Below, in pieces: positions 44,593-52,796 of a stretch of DNA of 64,000 nucleotides. Every line of letters starts with the position of its first letter. Within the stretch, counting starts at the first letter, position 1. The stretch spans positions 191,660-255,659 of the forward strand of contig JAGAIR010000007.1 of the NCBI GenBank assembly GCA_017626435.1, written 5' to 3'. Both the position numbers and the translations under genes were made by a program. A model generated the notes under the pieces. It saw nothing but the letters and a program-made list of their open reading frames with translations, was not told the DNA's origin and did not search any database. This DNA comes from Lachnospiraceae bacterium (GTDB lineage: Bacteria > Bacillota_A > Clostridia > Lachnospirales > Lachnospiraceae).

Positions 44593-45364
44593 TTATGTGA
44601 CAAGTCTTAATTTAATACCCATTACTACATATAATGATCATACTGGAAGAAAAACAACCATTACCAGCTTTGAAGATATGTTTAAGGAGCAAAGGCTCAC
44701 GAAACAATCGAAAGCTGATGATACAGAGAATGCAGCTTCCAAAGCAGGTACGACAAGCGAGACGAGCAGTACAGAAAAGTCGGAAAGTGCATCGGATGCT
44801 GTTTCCGGTAGAGATAAAAATTCTGAGGGGCAGGGTATTATATTCCGAAATCCATCTAACGGAACAAGGGTACGATATGTGGATGTTTCAGATTCTGCAA
44901 AAGAGGATACTTCGGTAGCTGCTTCTAAAGGGGCTGACACAAAAACAACTACGGCATCTTCGATGAAAACAACCAAATATGATAAATATTTTAAGAAAGC
45001 AGCTTTGAAATATGGAGTTTCAGAAAGCCTGTTAAAGGCCATTGCCAAAGCAGAGTCCAATTTTAATGCGAAGGATGTGTCCAGTGCAGGAGCTATGGGA
45101 GTTATGCAGCTGATGCCTGCTACAGCCGAAGGGCTGGGGGTGAAGGACCCGTACGATCCAGAGCAGAATATTATGGGAGGTGCCAAGTGTATTTCCTTAA
45201 AACTAAAAGAATTTAAAGGAGATGTGAAACTTGCGTTGGCAGCTTACAATGCAGGAAGCGGGGCTGTCAGAAAATATGGAGGGGTTCCTTCCTATTGCCG
45301 CACCTATGTCAATCGTGTGCTGAGTTATAAAGAGGCTTATGAAACAGCATCCGCAGTAGGGTAA
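44585..45364 (+). CDS. SLT-type lytic transglycosylase without signal peptide
   Basis: Peptidoglycan-cleaving enzyme (259 aa). Residues 1-130 are a Ser/Thr/Ala-rich, charged, disordered stretch; the SLT domain spans about 135-255. Catalytic Glu157 lies in AKAESNFN, followed by GAMGVMQLMPATA and ALAAYNAGSGAV. There is no signal peptide, lipobox or membrane helix, which is odd for a wall hydrolase. Related signal-less SLT proteins occur with flagellar or specialised export systems; none is present here. Confidence 0.92.
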   Translation: MVDYVTSLNLIPITTYNDHTGRKTTITSFEDMFKEQRLTKQSKADDTENAASKAGTTSETSSTEKSESASDAVSGRDKNSEGQGIIFRNPSNGTRVRYVDVSDSAKEDTSVAASKGADTKTTTASSMKTTKYDKYFKKAALKYGVSESLLKAIAKAESNFNAKDVSSAGAMGVMQLMPATAEGLGVKDPYDPEQNIMGGAKCISLKLKEFKGDVKLALAAYNAGSGAVRKYGGVPSYCRTYVNRVLSYKEAYETASAVG

Positions 45365-45419
45365 GTAAAATCGAAAAGATAAAAGAGTATTATCAATGGC
45401 AATAAGGAAAAGGAATTAT

Positions 45420-46049
45420 ATGAAATATCAATATATTGTATGGGATTGGAACGGAACTGTCATGGATGACGTGCAGATAGCATTGGATGCAGTGAATGAC
45501 ATGTTGAGAGAGTGGAACAGACCGTTTATCTCACTGGATGAGTATCGGAGGGCAATGGACACTCCGATCATTCATTTTTATGAGCAGTTTTTTGATTTAA
45601 AGAGGACTTCTTTCGACTGGATAACAAAGAAATTTAACAGCTATTATGAGGAACATCAGGACGAGCTTTCTCTTCACGATGGAATACCGGAAAAGCTGGA
45701 GCTTTTTCGACAGAATGGCTGCAGGCAGATTGTCTTATCTTCCTCTTCTACAGATATGATTAAAGGATATGCTAAAAGCTATGGAATTCAATCTTATTTT
45801 GAAGCTATATTGGGGGCAGACAACTTACTATCGGAAAGCAAAATAGAGAGGGCGGTTCATTATTTCCGGAAACAGCAGGTGGATTTAACGCAGATCATTC
45901 TTGCAGGAGATACAGTCCACGATTTCGAAGTGGCATCCGCGTTGGGGGTGGACTGTATTCTGCTTGCCTGTGGTCATCAGGACAGGGAGACCTTGTCAGC
46001 GTGTGGCTGCCCTGTCTATGACAATATAAGAGAATGGCAGCAGATTTAA
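45420..46049 (+). CDS. HAD-family hydrolase, phosphoglycolate-phosphatase-like
   Basis: Haloacid-dehalogenase-fold phosphatase (209 aa) with a helical cap. Motif I reads DWNGT rather than DxDxT, so the usual general-acid Asp is Asn; motif II is LSSSST and motif IV GDTVHDFEVA. The DWNGT variant is found in a branch of this family, so it may still be active. AAAAGGA before 45420 supports this start over one 24 bases upstream. Confidence 0.88.
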   Translation: MKYQYIVWDWNGTVMDDVQIALDAVNDMLREWNRPFISLDEYRRAMDTPIIHFYEQFFDLKRTSFDWITKKFNSYYEEHQDELSLHDGIPEKLELFRQNGCRQIVLSSSSTDMIKGYAKSYGIQSYFEAILGADNLLSESKIERAVHYFRKQQVDLTQIILAGDTVHDFEVASALGVDCILLACGHQDRETLSACGCPVYDNIREWQQI

Positions 46050-46071
46050 ACTGGTTCAGGGAAACAAACCC

Positions 46072-46093
46072 GCGGTGGAGTTATATCCACCGC
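46072..46093. terminator. Short hairpin between convergent genes
   Basis: GCGGTGGA and TCCACCGC form a perfect 8-bp stem with a 6-base loop spanning the - strand stop codon. Poor T-tracts on both sides. Confidence 0.4.
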
Positions 46094-47622
46094 AGTCCTT
46101 TTGGAAAGTGATTCTTTAATAGACCATTTTGCGCTTTTCCCCATCCCAGAGGATAATTTTGATAGCAGACCAGAATCCAGCCTTTTAAATCAGAGTTGCA
46201 GGATAAGGTTTCTCCCTTGAGATAACGGACGGCATCCTCCTGTGTGCAGTCATGAACATATCTTGCCTGGCTTTTTGTCAAAGCTTTGGCTAATGCATAG
46301 GATGGTTCAAAACGATTTTTCTTGTTGGTGCCGAGATGAAGGCCAGCGCGTAAAATCTTAATTCCTTCCAGTGATGGAGCGGGAGAAGGAAGTTGGTAAA
46401 GCTCATCTCCAAAAAGCTCAAAACAGGAGTTGATAGATTCCAGTCCTGTTTTAAGGATAGAAACAGGACTGGAAGTCAGATAGTCCTTCTGAAAGGATTC
46501 ATAACCGGAAACAGCATTGGTTAGGATATTTCTTTTTGCTGTATCCCTGCCAGAGCGGTTCTTTTTGGAGGAACGTTTTTTGCTTCCGTTTTTTTCCGGC
46601 CAGGCAGAAATTTCTGTGAATGAGGGAAATGGTATTCCTGTTTTACGCAGTCTTGCTGCGAAATGACCTTCTCCCCTAAGCTTATGAGGCCAGAGCCGGA
46701 GCGTTTTTTTTAAATCGTCCGGAAGGTTATCGGGGATTTTACCGTCTGCTTCTTCACACTCCTGCCTGAGAGCATCCCAGTCTACCCATTGAGGGAATCC
46801 ATTGCATAATCCAGCATTGTCCTGGAATTGGGACACGGACTTGCCTATTTCAGTTTCTTTCCAGTCCTCCAAAATGTAGTCCGGATGGGTGGAAAGAAAC
46901 CAGGCAATCATGGTTTCATCTTCTTCCGGCGCAAAGGTGCAGGTAGAATACACCATTACACCCCCGGGTTTTAGCATTTCATCTGCACAATCTAATATCA
47001 TGCGTTGCCGGCTGACACAGGTTCGGATGTTTTCCAGGCTCCATTCTTTGATTGCTGTTTCGTCTTTGCGGAACATCCCCTCACCAGAGCAAGGGGCATC
47101 TACTACGATACGGTCAAAATACAGTGGAAAAAGAGAAGCCATATGGTCTGGCGGTTCATTGCAGACCAGAGCATTTGTAATTCCAAGACGTTCTATGTTC
47201 TGGGAGAGGATTTTTGCCCGATTGGGAAAAATTTCATTCGATACCAGAAGTCCCTGTCCCTGAAGACGTCCCGCAATCTGTGTACTTTTTCCACCGGGAG
47301 CGGCACATAGATCACAGACAAGTTCACCTGGCAGGGGTTCCAGAAGGCTTACAACAGACATGGCACTTGGCTCCTGGATGTAATAAGCACCTGCTTCGTG
47401 AAGAGGATGCTTGCCGGGGTGTTCTTCCGGATCTGCATAAAATCCTTCTTTTGTCCAAGGTACCTGTTTCAGCTTAAAAGGGAGTCCGCTACAGTCCTTG
47501 AGAGGATTGAGACGGAGTCCGTAAGACCTTGGGGCATGGAAGCTGTCCAAAAAGGCATCCCATTGGTCTCCAAGGAGCGGTTTTCTGGATTCGATAAAGT
47601 CCTTTGGCAATGCTTTATTCAT
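46081..47622 (-). CDS. RsmF-like rRNA cytosine-C5 methyltransferase
   Basis: SAM-dependent m5C methyltransferase of the NOL1/NOP2/Sun family (513 aa). CAAPGGKSTQ binds SAM; the motif IV cysteine is in DAPCSGEGMFRK and the motif VI cysteine in YSTCTFAPEEDE. The C-terminal extension (about 370-513) resembles the RNA-binding tail of RsmF/YebU, with a Lys/Arg/Ser-rich linker (KKRSSKKNRSGR). Start at MNKALPKDF is supported by AAAAGGA; 17 codons upstream in frame lack a site. Target most likely 16S rRNA. Confidence 0.92.
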   Translation of the reverse strand: MNKALPKDFIESRKPLLGDQWDAFLDSFHAPRSYGLRLNPLKDCSGLPFKLKQVPWTKEGFYADPEEHPGKHPLHEAGAYYIQEPSAMSVVSLLEPLPGELVCDLCAAPGGKSTQIAGRLQGQGLLVSNEIFPNRAKILSQNIERLGITNALVCNEPPDHMASLFPLYFDRIVVDAPCSGEGMFRKDETAIKEWSLENIRTCVSRQRMILDCADEMLKPGGVMVYSTCTFAPEEDETMIAWFLSTHPDYILEDWKETEIGKSVSQFQDNAGLCNGFPQWVDWDALRQECEEADGKIPDNLPDDLKKTLRLWPHKLRGEGHFAARLRKTGIPFPSFTEISAWPEKNGSKKRSSKKNRSGRDTAKRNILTNAVSGYESFQKDYLTSSPVSILKTGLESINSCFELFGDELYQLPSPAPSLEGIKILRAGLHLGTNKKNRFEPSYALAKALTKSQARYVHDCTQEDAVRYLKGETLSCNSDLKGWILVCYQNYPLGWGKAQNGLLKNHFPKGLRWI

Positions 47623-47661
47623 ATTTTTTTCCTTTTTTCTGATTTTATCTGTACAGGATTT

Positions 47662-47700
47662 GACCCATGTCAAACTATTTTTGGCATGGGTCGCTTTTTT
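47662..47700 (+). terminator. Hairpin with T-run, + orientation
   Basis: GACCCATG and CATGGGTC form a perfect 8-bp stem with a 15-base loop, then GCTTTTTT. Both neighbours are on the - strand, so the + strand T-run has no obvious client; it may act as an antisense stop or be a plain hairpin. Confidence 0.4.
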
Positions 47701-47729
47701 CCAGTTTATGTTCCGAAAAATTTCCTGTC

Positions 47730-48368
47730 CTAAATTAAGTCGGTAATATCAATATTTTCCCCGGTAATGCCAACCTGTGCTCCATCGGCAGCCTCGGAAG
47801 CTTCTGGATGAGCAATAAGCCATTTATTTCTTGCCCAGAGATATTTGTCATTTTCGTTGACAACAGAAATTTCAGGAGCCTCCTCGTTGGTTCCCTTTGG
47901 AAGTACGATGACTACACGGAAGCCCTCGCCTTTTCTGGCACTGCAAGGAGCATAGTGAAGTGTAGTTGCATATAATTCTACAGCAGTACCTTTTGGACAG
48001 AGGAATGCCTCTGTTTTGGAAGAATCAATCTTACCACCAATGATATCCTGCTGTCTTGCCACCAGGAGAATCACATCATCTGCAGCAATGTCGATCTCGC
48101 TGTCGCGGTGATATTCAAAGCAGTTAAGTTTTGTATTGGTTCCGTTACAGTAACCGATTTGAACAGGCATACCACCATAGCAGTTATCTTGAAGCTGTGC
48201 ATAAGCAGGAGTATCCTCCAGTTGTGAATCAGATGGTACATAGATTACACTGTCTGCCGGTTTCTCCGTCGCAGCTTCCAGACGTTCCAGAAGCAGATTG
48301 TAATCATAGCCGTCTACAATACGGCCATAAGTTTTAAATGAGTCATCAAAAACTGACTGAATTTTCAT
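47730..48368 (-). CDS. Cupin-like protein, DUF4867 type
   Basis: Soluble protein (212 aa) with a likely double-stranded beta-helix core: NCFEYHRDSEIDIAADDVILLVA, then an LCPKGTAVELYATTLHYAPC segment whose His and Glu could bind metal. I recall this as a DUF4867-type family common in Lachnospiraceae, often near sugar genes; that name is from memory and unchecked. No reaction is assigned. AGGAGG-like site on the - strand. Divergent from the lipoprotein gene. Confidence 0.72.
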   Translation of the reverse strand: MKIQSVFDDSFKTYGRIVDGYDYNLLLERLEAATEKPADSVIYVPSDSQLEDTPAYAQLQDNCYGGMPVQIGYCNGTNTKLNCFEYHRDSEIDIAADDVILLVARQQDIIGGKIDSSKTEAFLCPKGTAVELYATTLHYAPCSARKGEGFRVVIVLPKGTNEEAPEISVVNENDKYLWARNKWLIAHPEASEAADGAQVGITGENIDITDLI

Positions 48369-48634
48369 AATATCCTCCGTTCCTGCGCGTAGCGCAAAAT
48401 TTAATAAGTTAAGTATAGCACATCTCGGGCAAATATGGAAATAGTAATCTTGGCATAGAAACTATATTTTGAAATAATAGTTTAAGGAAATATAACAAAA
48501 TGTAAAAGAATTGTAATGGTATTTTTTGGCAGGAGAAACTATACTATTTTTGTTGTTACTAAGAAGCGGAATAAACTTGTGAGGATGGTATTACAGTCAG
48601 AGCAGTTTTTGGATGAAAAGAAGCGGAGGATACA

Positions 48635-50035
48635 ATGGGAAAGAGAATAGCAGCATTGATCATGATCGTGACAATGGTAGTTGGTCTGTGTGGCTGCCAC
48701 GAAGAGAGTGGCAGGGGAGATGGTAGTTTAGTGGTGGAGACCACAGATCCTTTAAAGAGAAATTTACCAGATAATATAACAGATCAGTTGAAAATCATTG
48801 CCCGCAAATACAAGAAATGGACAAAGGGAGAGTCAGAGGACGATCCATATCTCAGTTATGCCGTGACAGATCTGGACCAAAATGGAAGGCTGGAGATCAT
48901 TGCATCTTCTGCTGACCAGGGATCTGGACGCTTTACTAATTCAGAGTATTTTCAGGTAAATAGGGCAGGAGATGGCTTGGAGAAGATTTCTACTCCCTAT
49001 AAGGAGGGGTGGTCGCAGGATGATATTGTATCCAATATGGAGACAGCGTATTATGATGAAGATTCCGGTGGATATTACTATATTACGGGAGATTTTGTTA
49101 CTGCGGGACTTGCCACCGGATATTATGATTCCGTTTCTGCCCTTACTTTGCAGCAGGGAAAAATTACTACAGAATGCCTGGGTTATGTACAGAAAGAAAA
49201 CGAAAAAGACAGCAAGTCTCATACTACATATTGCAAAATAACAAAGAAAGGGAGAGAAAAAAAGGTTTCAAAGCGTGAATACAACGAGGATGATATTGCG
49301 GATGAGTGGTTTTCCAGTTGCGGAAAGCTGTCAGTAAATATTTCCTGGTTTCAACTAAAAAAGGCTCCTTCAAAGTTGTCTGTTGTAGAAATCGAGAAGA
49401 TACTGGAGCAATCCTATGAAGAATTTCAATTAGGGTATCCCGTGAAACAGAAAAAGAAAAAAATCTCTGGTTATTCCATAAAAGTGCCTGTTATCACCCG
49501 GATGGAGGACAAGGGAAAGCAAAAGAGAATTAATCATATGATTGTCCAGAAAATTAAGAAACAATTCCAGCCCTTTGGCAAAGAGGGAAAGAAATCATTT
49601 GCTCTGTGGTACCACAACTTTCATGTGACATATGCTGCCAGGGACAGACTGAGTATTGTCGGAGAATATCAAGGATATGGAAAAGATGCAGCGCATCCTT
49701 GTGCAGTGGCATACGCGGTCAATTTGGATTTGGAGCAGGAGAAGGAGATCTCGCAGAAAAAGTTATTGCCTGAAAAATATCGTAAGGATGTGGAGAAATT
49801 GATTATAAACGGGAACTGTAAAGATGTCTCAGAGATGGCCTCTGCTTACCGGAAAGCAGTAAAAATGGCAAATGGAAAAAAGAAGAAACAAATTTTTGGA
49901 TTACAGGATTTGTGGGATTGCGTGGATGTTTATCAGGGAAAATACGATTACATCGGTGTAATCATACCAACTCCATATGTTATCGGAAGCTATGCGATCT
50001 ATGAGATTCATTCGTCTGATTTAGAAGAGTATTGA
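48635..50035 (+). CDS. Lipoprotein with DLDxNGRLE module and DUF3298-like tail
   Basis: Predicted membrane-anchored lipoprotein (466 aa). Signal and lipobox end at GLCGC (Cys21). The first module (about 45-265) begins with YAVTDLDQNGRLEI, an acidic loop resembling FG-GAP or EF-hand repeats, continues to EYFQVNRAG and closes at ISWFQLKK. The C-terminal part (about 280-466) resembles DUF3298-type domains (INHMIVQKI, DRLSIVGEYQGYG, AYAVNLDLEQEKEIS). The next gene carries two copies of the first module. Function unknown. Confidence 0.82.
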   Translation: MGKRIAALIMIVTMVVGLCGCHEESGRGDGSLVVETTDPLKRNLPDNITDQLKIIARKYKKWTKGESEDDPYLSYAVTDLDQNGRLEIIASSADQGSGRFTNSEYFQVNRAGDGLEKISTPYKEGWSQDDIVSNMETAYYDEDSGGYYYITGDFVTAGLATGYYDSVSALTLQQGKITTECLGYVQKENEKDSKSHTTYCKITKKGREKKVSKREYNEDDIADEWFSSCGKLSVNISWFQLKKAPSKLSVVEIEKILEQSYEEFQLGYPVKQKKKKISGYSIKVPVITRMEDKGKQKRINHMIVQKIKKQFQPFGKEGKKSFALWYHNFHVTYAARDRLSIVGEYQGYGKDAAHPCAVAYAVNLDLEQEKEISQKKLLPEKYRKDVEKLIINGNCKDVSEMASAYRKAVKMANGKKKKQIFGLQDLWDCVDVYQGKYDYIGVIIPTPYVIGSYAIYEIHSSDLEEY

Positions 50036-50132
50036 GAGACAGAAATGAAAGAACTTTTAGTCTGTCAAAAGGAATTACGGAAAGAATAAGGGGTATTGAC
50101 CATAAATATATTGTAGCAGGAGTGAAATCAGG

Positions 50133-51713
50133 ATGAAAAAAACAGGCATAAGGTTAGCAGCGCTTCTTTTGGCTGCAGGACTTCTGACAGGCTGTTGGGC
50201 AACAATGGATAATGTAGAGAAAAGAGAAGAGAAGCAGCTAAGCAAAGCAGATGCAACGGAAGAATCAGAATTAACTGCAACAAAGGACAGGGAAATCAGT
50301 GAAGATTTGCTGGAAAAGCAGATTCAGGTGATTTTGGACAATGAAACGCTTTGGCGGTATGATTACCGGGAAGAAAATGATGAAGCATATCAGGGAGCAG
50401 CGTTTTATAAATATGCAGTCACTGATTTAGATCAAAATGGAAGGCTTGAAATTCTCAGTGTGATGTATAGTGGGAATGAGCAACATCCTTATCATGATTA
50501 CTATGAGGTGAATCAGGAAATGGATGGTCTGGATCAGATTACCTGCGATGTATCGGATTCCATATGTGAAATGACGGATCTTTACACAGATCAGTGTCCG
50601 GTCTATCTTGATGAGAAAAATAATGTGTACCATTATGATATATCACAGACAGATATGGTACTGCAGAAAGGTGTGTTGAAGGCAACCTGTTATAGCTATT
50701 GGGATAGTGAATATGTGTATGGTCCAGATGATTATCCGGTGGAAAGATATAAATTTTATGACGGAAACGAGAAGAGAATATCTCCGGTGGAATGGCTGAA
50801 GCTACAGAGAAGTCATTTTGAGGAAATGGAACAGCGGCAGGCAGTATTTCGTTGGTTTTATACCATAAATGAGAAAGAAGAAACAGAGGAAATTGAAGAT
50901 ATTTTCGAACAACAGAAATTCAGTAAAAAAGCAAAGAAAAATCCAATCACCCAGAAAGAATTGTCAAACCGTCTGAGACGCTCCTATGCGCATTTTGGTT
51001 TCCGCACAGATTTACTCACAGTATCAAAGCAGTTGGAGCTGATCGTACAGCAAGTTCGGCAATGGATGCCATGGCAAAATGGAGACATGGCAGACCTTGA
51101 GCCGGATATGTATTCCTTTGTGTTGACCGATCTGGATTCTAATGGAAGACTGGAGCTGATCGTCAGTACCACACATGGATCGGGAAATGTTTCGGAAAAT
51201 GATTACTATGAAGTGAATGAGGCGGGAAATGCTCTTGTGGATATTACGCCTGAGGTGAAATACCAGGCGGACTGGAGGTCTGGTTACTCCCTAGATCAGT
51301 CTGTTTACTATTATGAAGATTACCATGAGATAAATGAACATCATTATATCACGGGAGATACTACATATCATTATATGGTGCAGGATGGTATCTGGGGTGG
51401 TGCAGGAAATGGAATGGTAGTGGTACAGGATTTGTACCTGAAAGATGGGAAAATTACTGTGGAAGATATTGTAAAAAAGAAACTGGTACAGGGGAGAAGC
51501 ACTTACTATACTGTGGAGGGCGGCGTCCAAAAGAAGATATCCCGAGTGGAATATCAGAAACGGAAGAAAAAGCATTTTATGGAGTTGTCAGACGTAGTGA
51601 GCAGTAAGCAGTGCCGTGTCTTTCATTGGTTTAAACTGAAAGAGGACATATCAGAGAAAAAGTTACTTGAAAAGCTGGAGACAGCATATATGAATTGGGA
51701 GTATGGGAAATAA
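50133..51713 (+). CDS. Lipoprotein with two DLDxNGRLE modules
   Basis: Predicted lipoprotein (526 aa), lipobox LLTGC. It has two tandem copies of the module found in the previous gene: copy 1 with YAVTDLDQNGRLEIL and YYEVNQEMDGL (about 90-250), copy 2 with FVLTDLDSNGRLELI and YYEVNEAGNAL (about 325-520), each ending in an aromatic V/C-F-x-WF closing strand. No catalytic motif seen. The two lipoproteins are 97 bases apart with no terminator between, so likely cotranscribed. Confidence 0.82.
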   Translation: MKKTGIRLAALLLAAGLLTGCWATMDNVEKREEKQLSKADATEESELTATKDREISEDLLEKQIQVILDNETLWRYDYREENDEAYQGAAFYKYAVTDLDQNGRLEILSVMYSGNEQHPYHDYYEVNQEMDGLDQITCDVSDSICEMTDLYTDQCPVYLDEKNNVYHYDISQTDMVLQKGVLKATCYSYWDSEYVYGPDDYPVERYKFYDGNEKRISPVEWLKLQRSHFEEMEQRQAVFRWFYTINEKEETEEIEDIFEQQKFSKKAKKNPITQKELSNRLRRSYAHFGFRTDLLTVSKQLELIVQQVRQWMPWQNGDMADLEPDMYSFVLTDLDSNGRLELIVSTTHGSGNVSENDYYEVNEAGNALVDITPEVKYQADWRSGYSLDQSVYYYEDYHEINEHHYITGDTTYHYMVQDGIWGGAGNGMVVVQDLYLKDGKITVEDIVKKKLVQGRSTYYTVEGGVQKKISRVEYQKRKKKHFMELSDVVSSKQCRVFHWFKLKEDISEKKLLEKLETAYMNWEYGK

Positions 51714-51721
51714 CAGGGTGG

Positions 51722-51759
51722 AATGAGCCAGTATGTGGTGTACTGGCTCATTTATTTTT
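51722..51759 (+). terminator. Terminator of the lipoprotein pair
   Basis: AATGAGCCAGTA and TACTGGCTCATT form a perfect 12-bp stem with a 7-base loop, then TATTTTT. Confidence 0.92.
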
Positions 51760-51762
51760 AAG

Positions 51763-51791
51763 TTGTAATCTAACAGGATAGCATATATAAT
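51763..51791 (+). promoter_or_regulatory. Promoter of the nitrilase-family gene
   Basis: TTGTAA, 17-base spacer, perfect TATAAT, directly after a terminator. Confidence 0.7.
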
Positions 51792-51888
51792 AAAAATAGT
51801 ATGTTGATATGGAAAAATGAGAATCTATAGTGATAAAATTACATGAAAGACTATGCTGTGTTACAGGGAACATAGAGTGGAGGGAACA

Positions 51889-52686
51889 ATGAAAGTAGCA
51901 TTAGGACAACTGGATATGATTTGGGAAGATAAAGAAGCTACTTTAAGGAAAGTGGAAGAAATGATGAAAACAGCTTCTGTTGGCGGAGCAGATATCATTC
52001 TGTTTCCTGAAATGACTCTGACCGGATTTTCTATGAATCTGAGGCAGATAGGAGAAACAGGGGGGAAGTCATGGTCTGTGGAAAAAATGCAGGAGCTGGC
52101 AGGAAAGTACAAGCTGGCTGTGGGTTTTGGATGGGCTGCATTACCAGAAAGAGGCAAGTCCAAAGGAACAAACCGTTTTACCCTGATCAGTCAGGATGGT
52201 GAGGTGCTCGCAGAATATAGTAAGATTCATCCATTTCGGTTTGGAGGTGAAACCCAGGCGTTTGAGGGAGGCAGTGAAATTATCACTGTACCATTTATGG
52301 GACGGAGACTCGGATTGTTTATCTGCTATGATTTACGTTTCCCAGAGGTATTTCAGATTGCTTCCAGAGAGGCAGATGTTCTTTTGGTGATTGCAAACTG
52401 GCCATCTTCCAGACGGGAGCATTGGAAGACATTACTTCAGGCACGGGCTATTGAAAACCAGTCCTATGTGGTTGGTGTGAACTGTGTCGGCTCCCGGGAT
52501 GGTCTGGATTATAGTGGAGACAGTATGGCAATTGATGTACTGGGAAATGTGCTGGGAATATTATCCGGTCAGGAAGGTGTTTTGATCACTCAATTGGAGG
52601 ACAGGGCATGGAGCCTTCGGGATAAATTTCAGACAAAGCAGGACCGGCGTGAAGATTTGTATACAGCCGGCTATTCGATAAAATAA
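51889..52686 (+). CDS. Nitrilase-superfamily amidase (Nit2/YafV-like)
   Basis: Carbon-nitrogen hydrolase (265 aa). The Glu-Lys-Cys triad is visible in FPEMTLTGFS, KIHPFRFGGE and FICYDLRFPE. Closest in style to omega-amidases that repair alpha-ketoglutaramate, although substrate cannot be fixed. GGAGG before 51889 is preferred over a start 36 bases upstream. Cytoplasmic. Confidence 0.92.
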   Translation: MKVALGQLDMIWEDKEATLRKVEEMMKTASVGGADIILFPEMTLTGFSMNLRQIGETGGKSWSVEKMQELAGKYKLAVGFGWAALPERGKSKGTNRFTLISQDGEVLAEYSKIHPFRFGGETQAFEGGSEIITVPFMGRRLGLFICYDLRFPEVFQIASREADVLLVIANWPSSRREHWKTLLQARAIENQSYVVGVNCVGSRDGLDYSGDSMAIDVLGNVLGILSGQEGVLITQLEDRAWSLRDKFQTKQDRREDLYTAGYSIK

Positions 52687-52724
52687 AGAGGCAGAAGGTT
52701 GAAAAAATTTGTTTTTACAACCTG

Positions 52725-52750
52725 CAAGTTTTGTGCTGCGCCAAAACTTG
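52725..52750. repeat. Hairpin between nitrilase and TPR genes
   Basis: CAAGTTTTG and CAAAACTTG form a perfect 9-bp stem with an 8-base loop; no U-run follows. A second GCAG/CTGC hairpin lies just before it. Confidence 0.45.
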
Positions 52751-52796
52751 AGCCAAGAGGTATTTCTAAAAAACAGTCGCAGCATGGAGGCTAACA

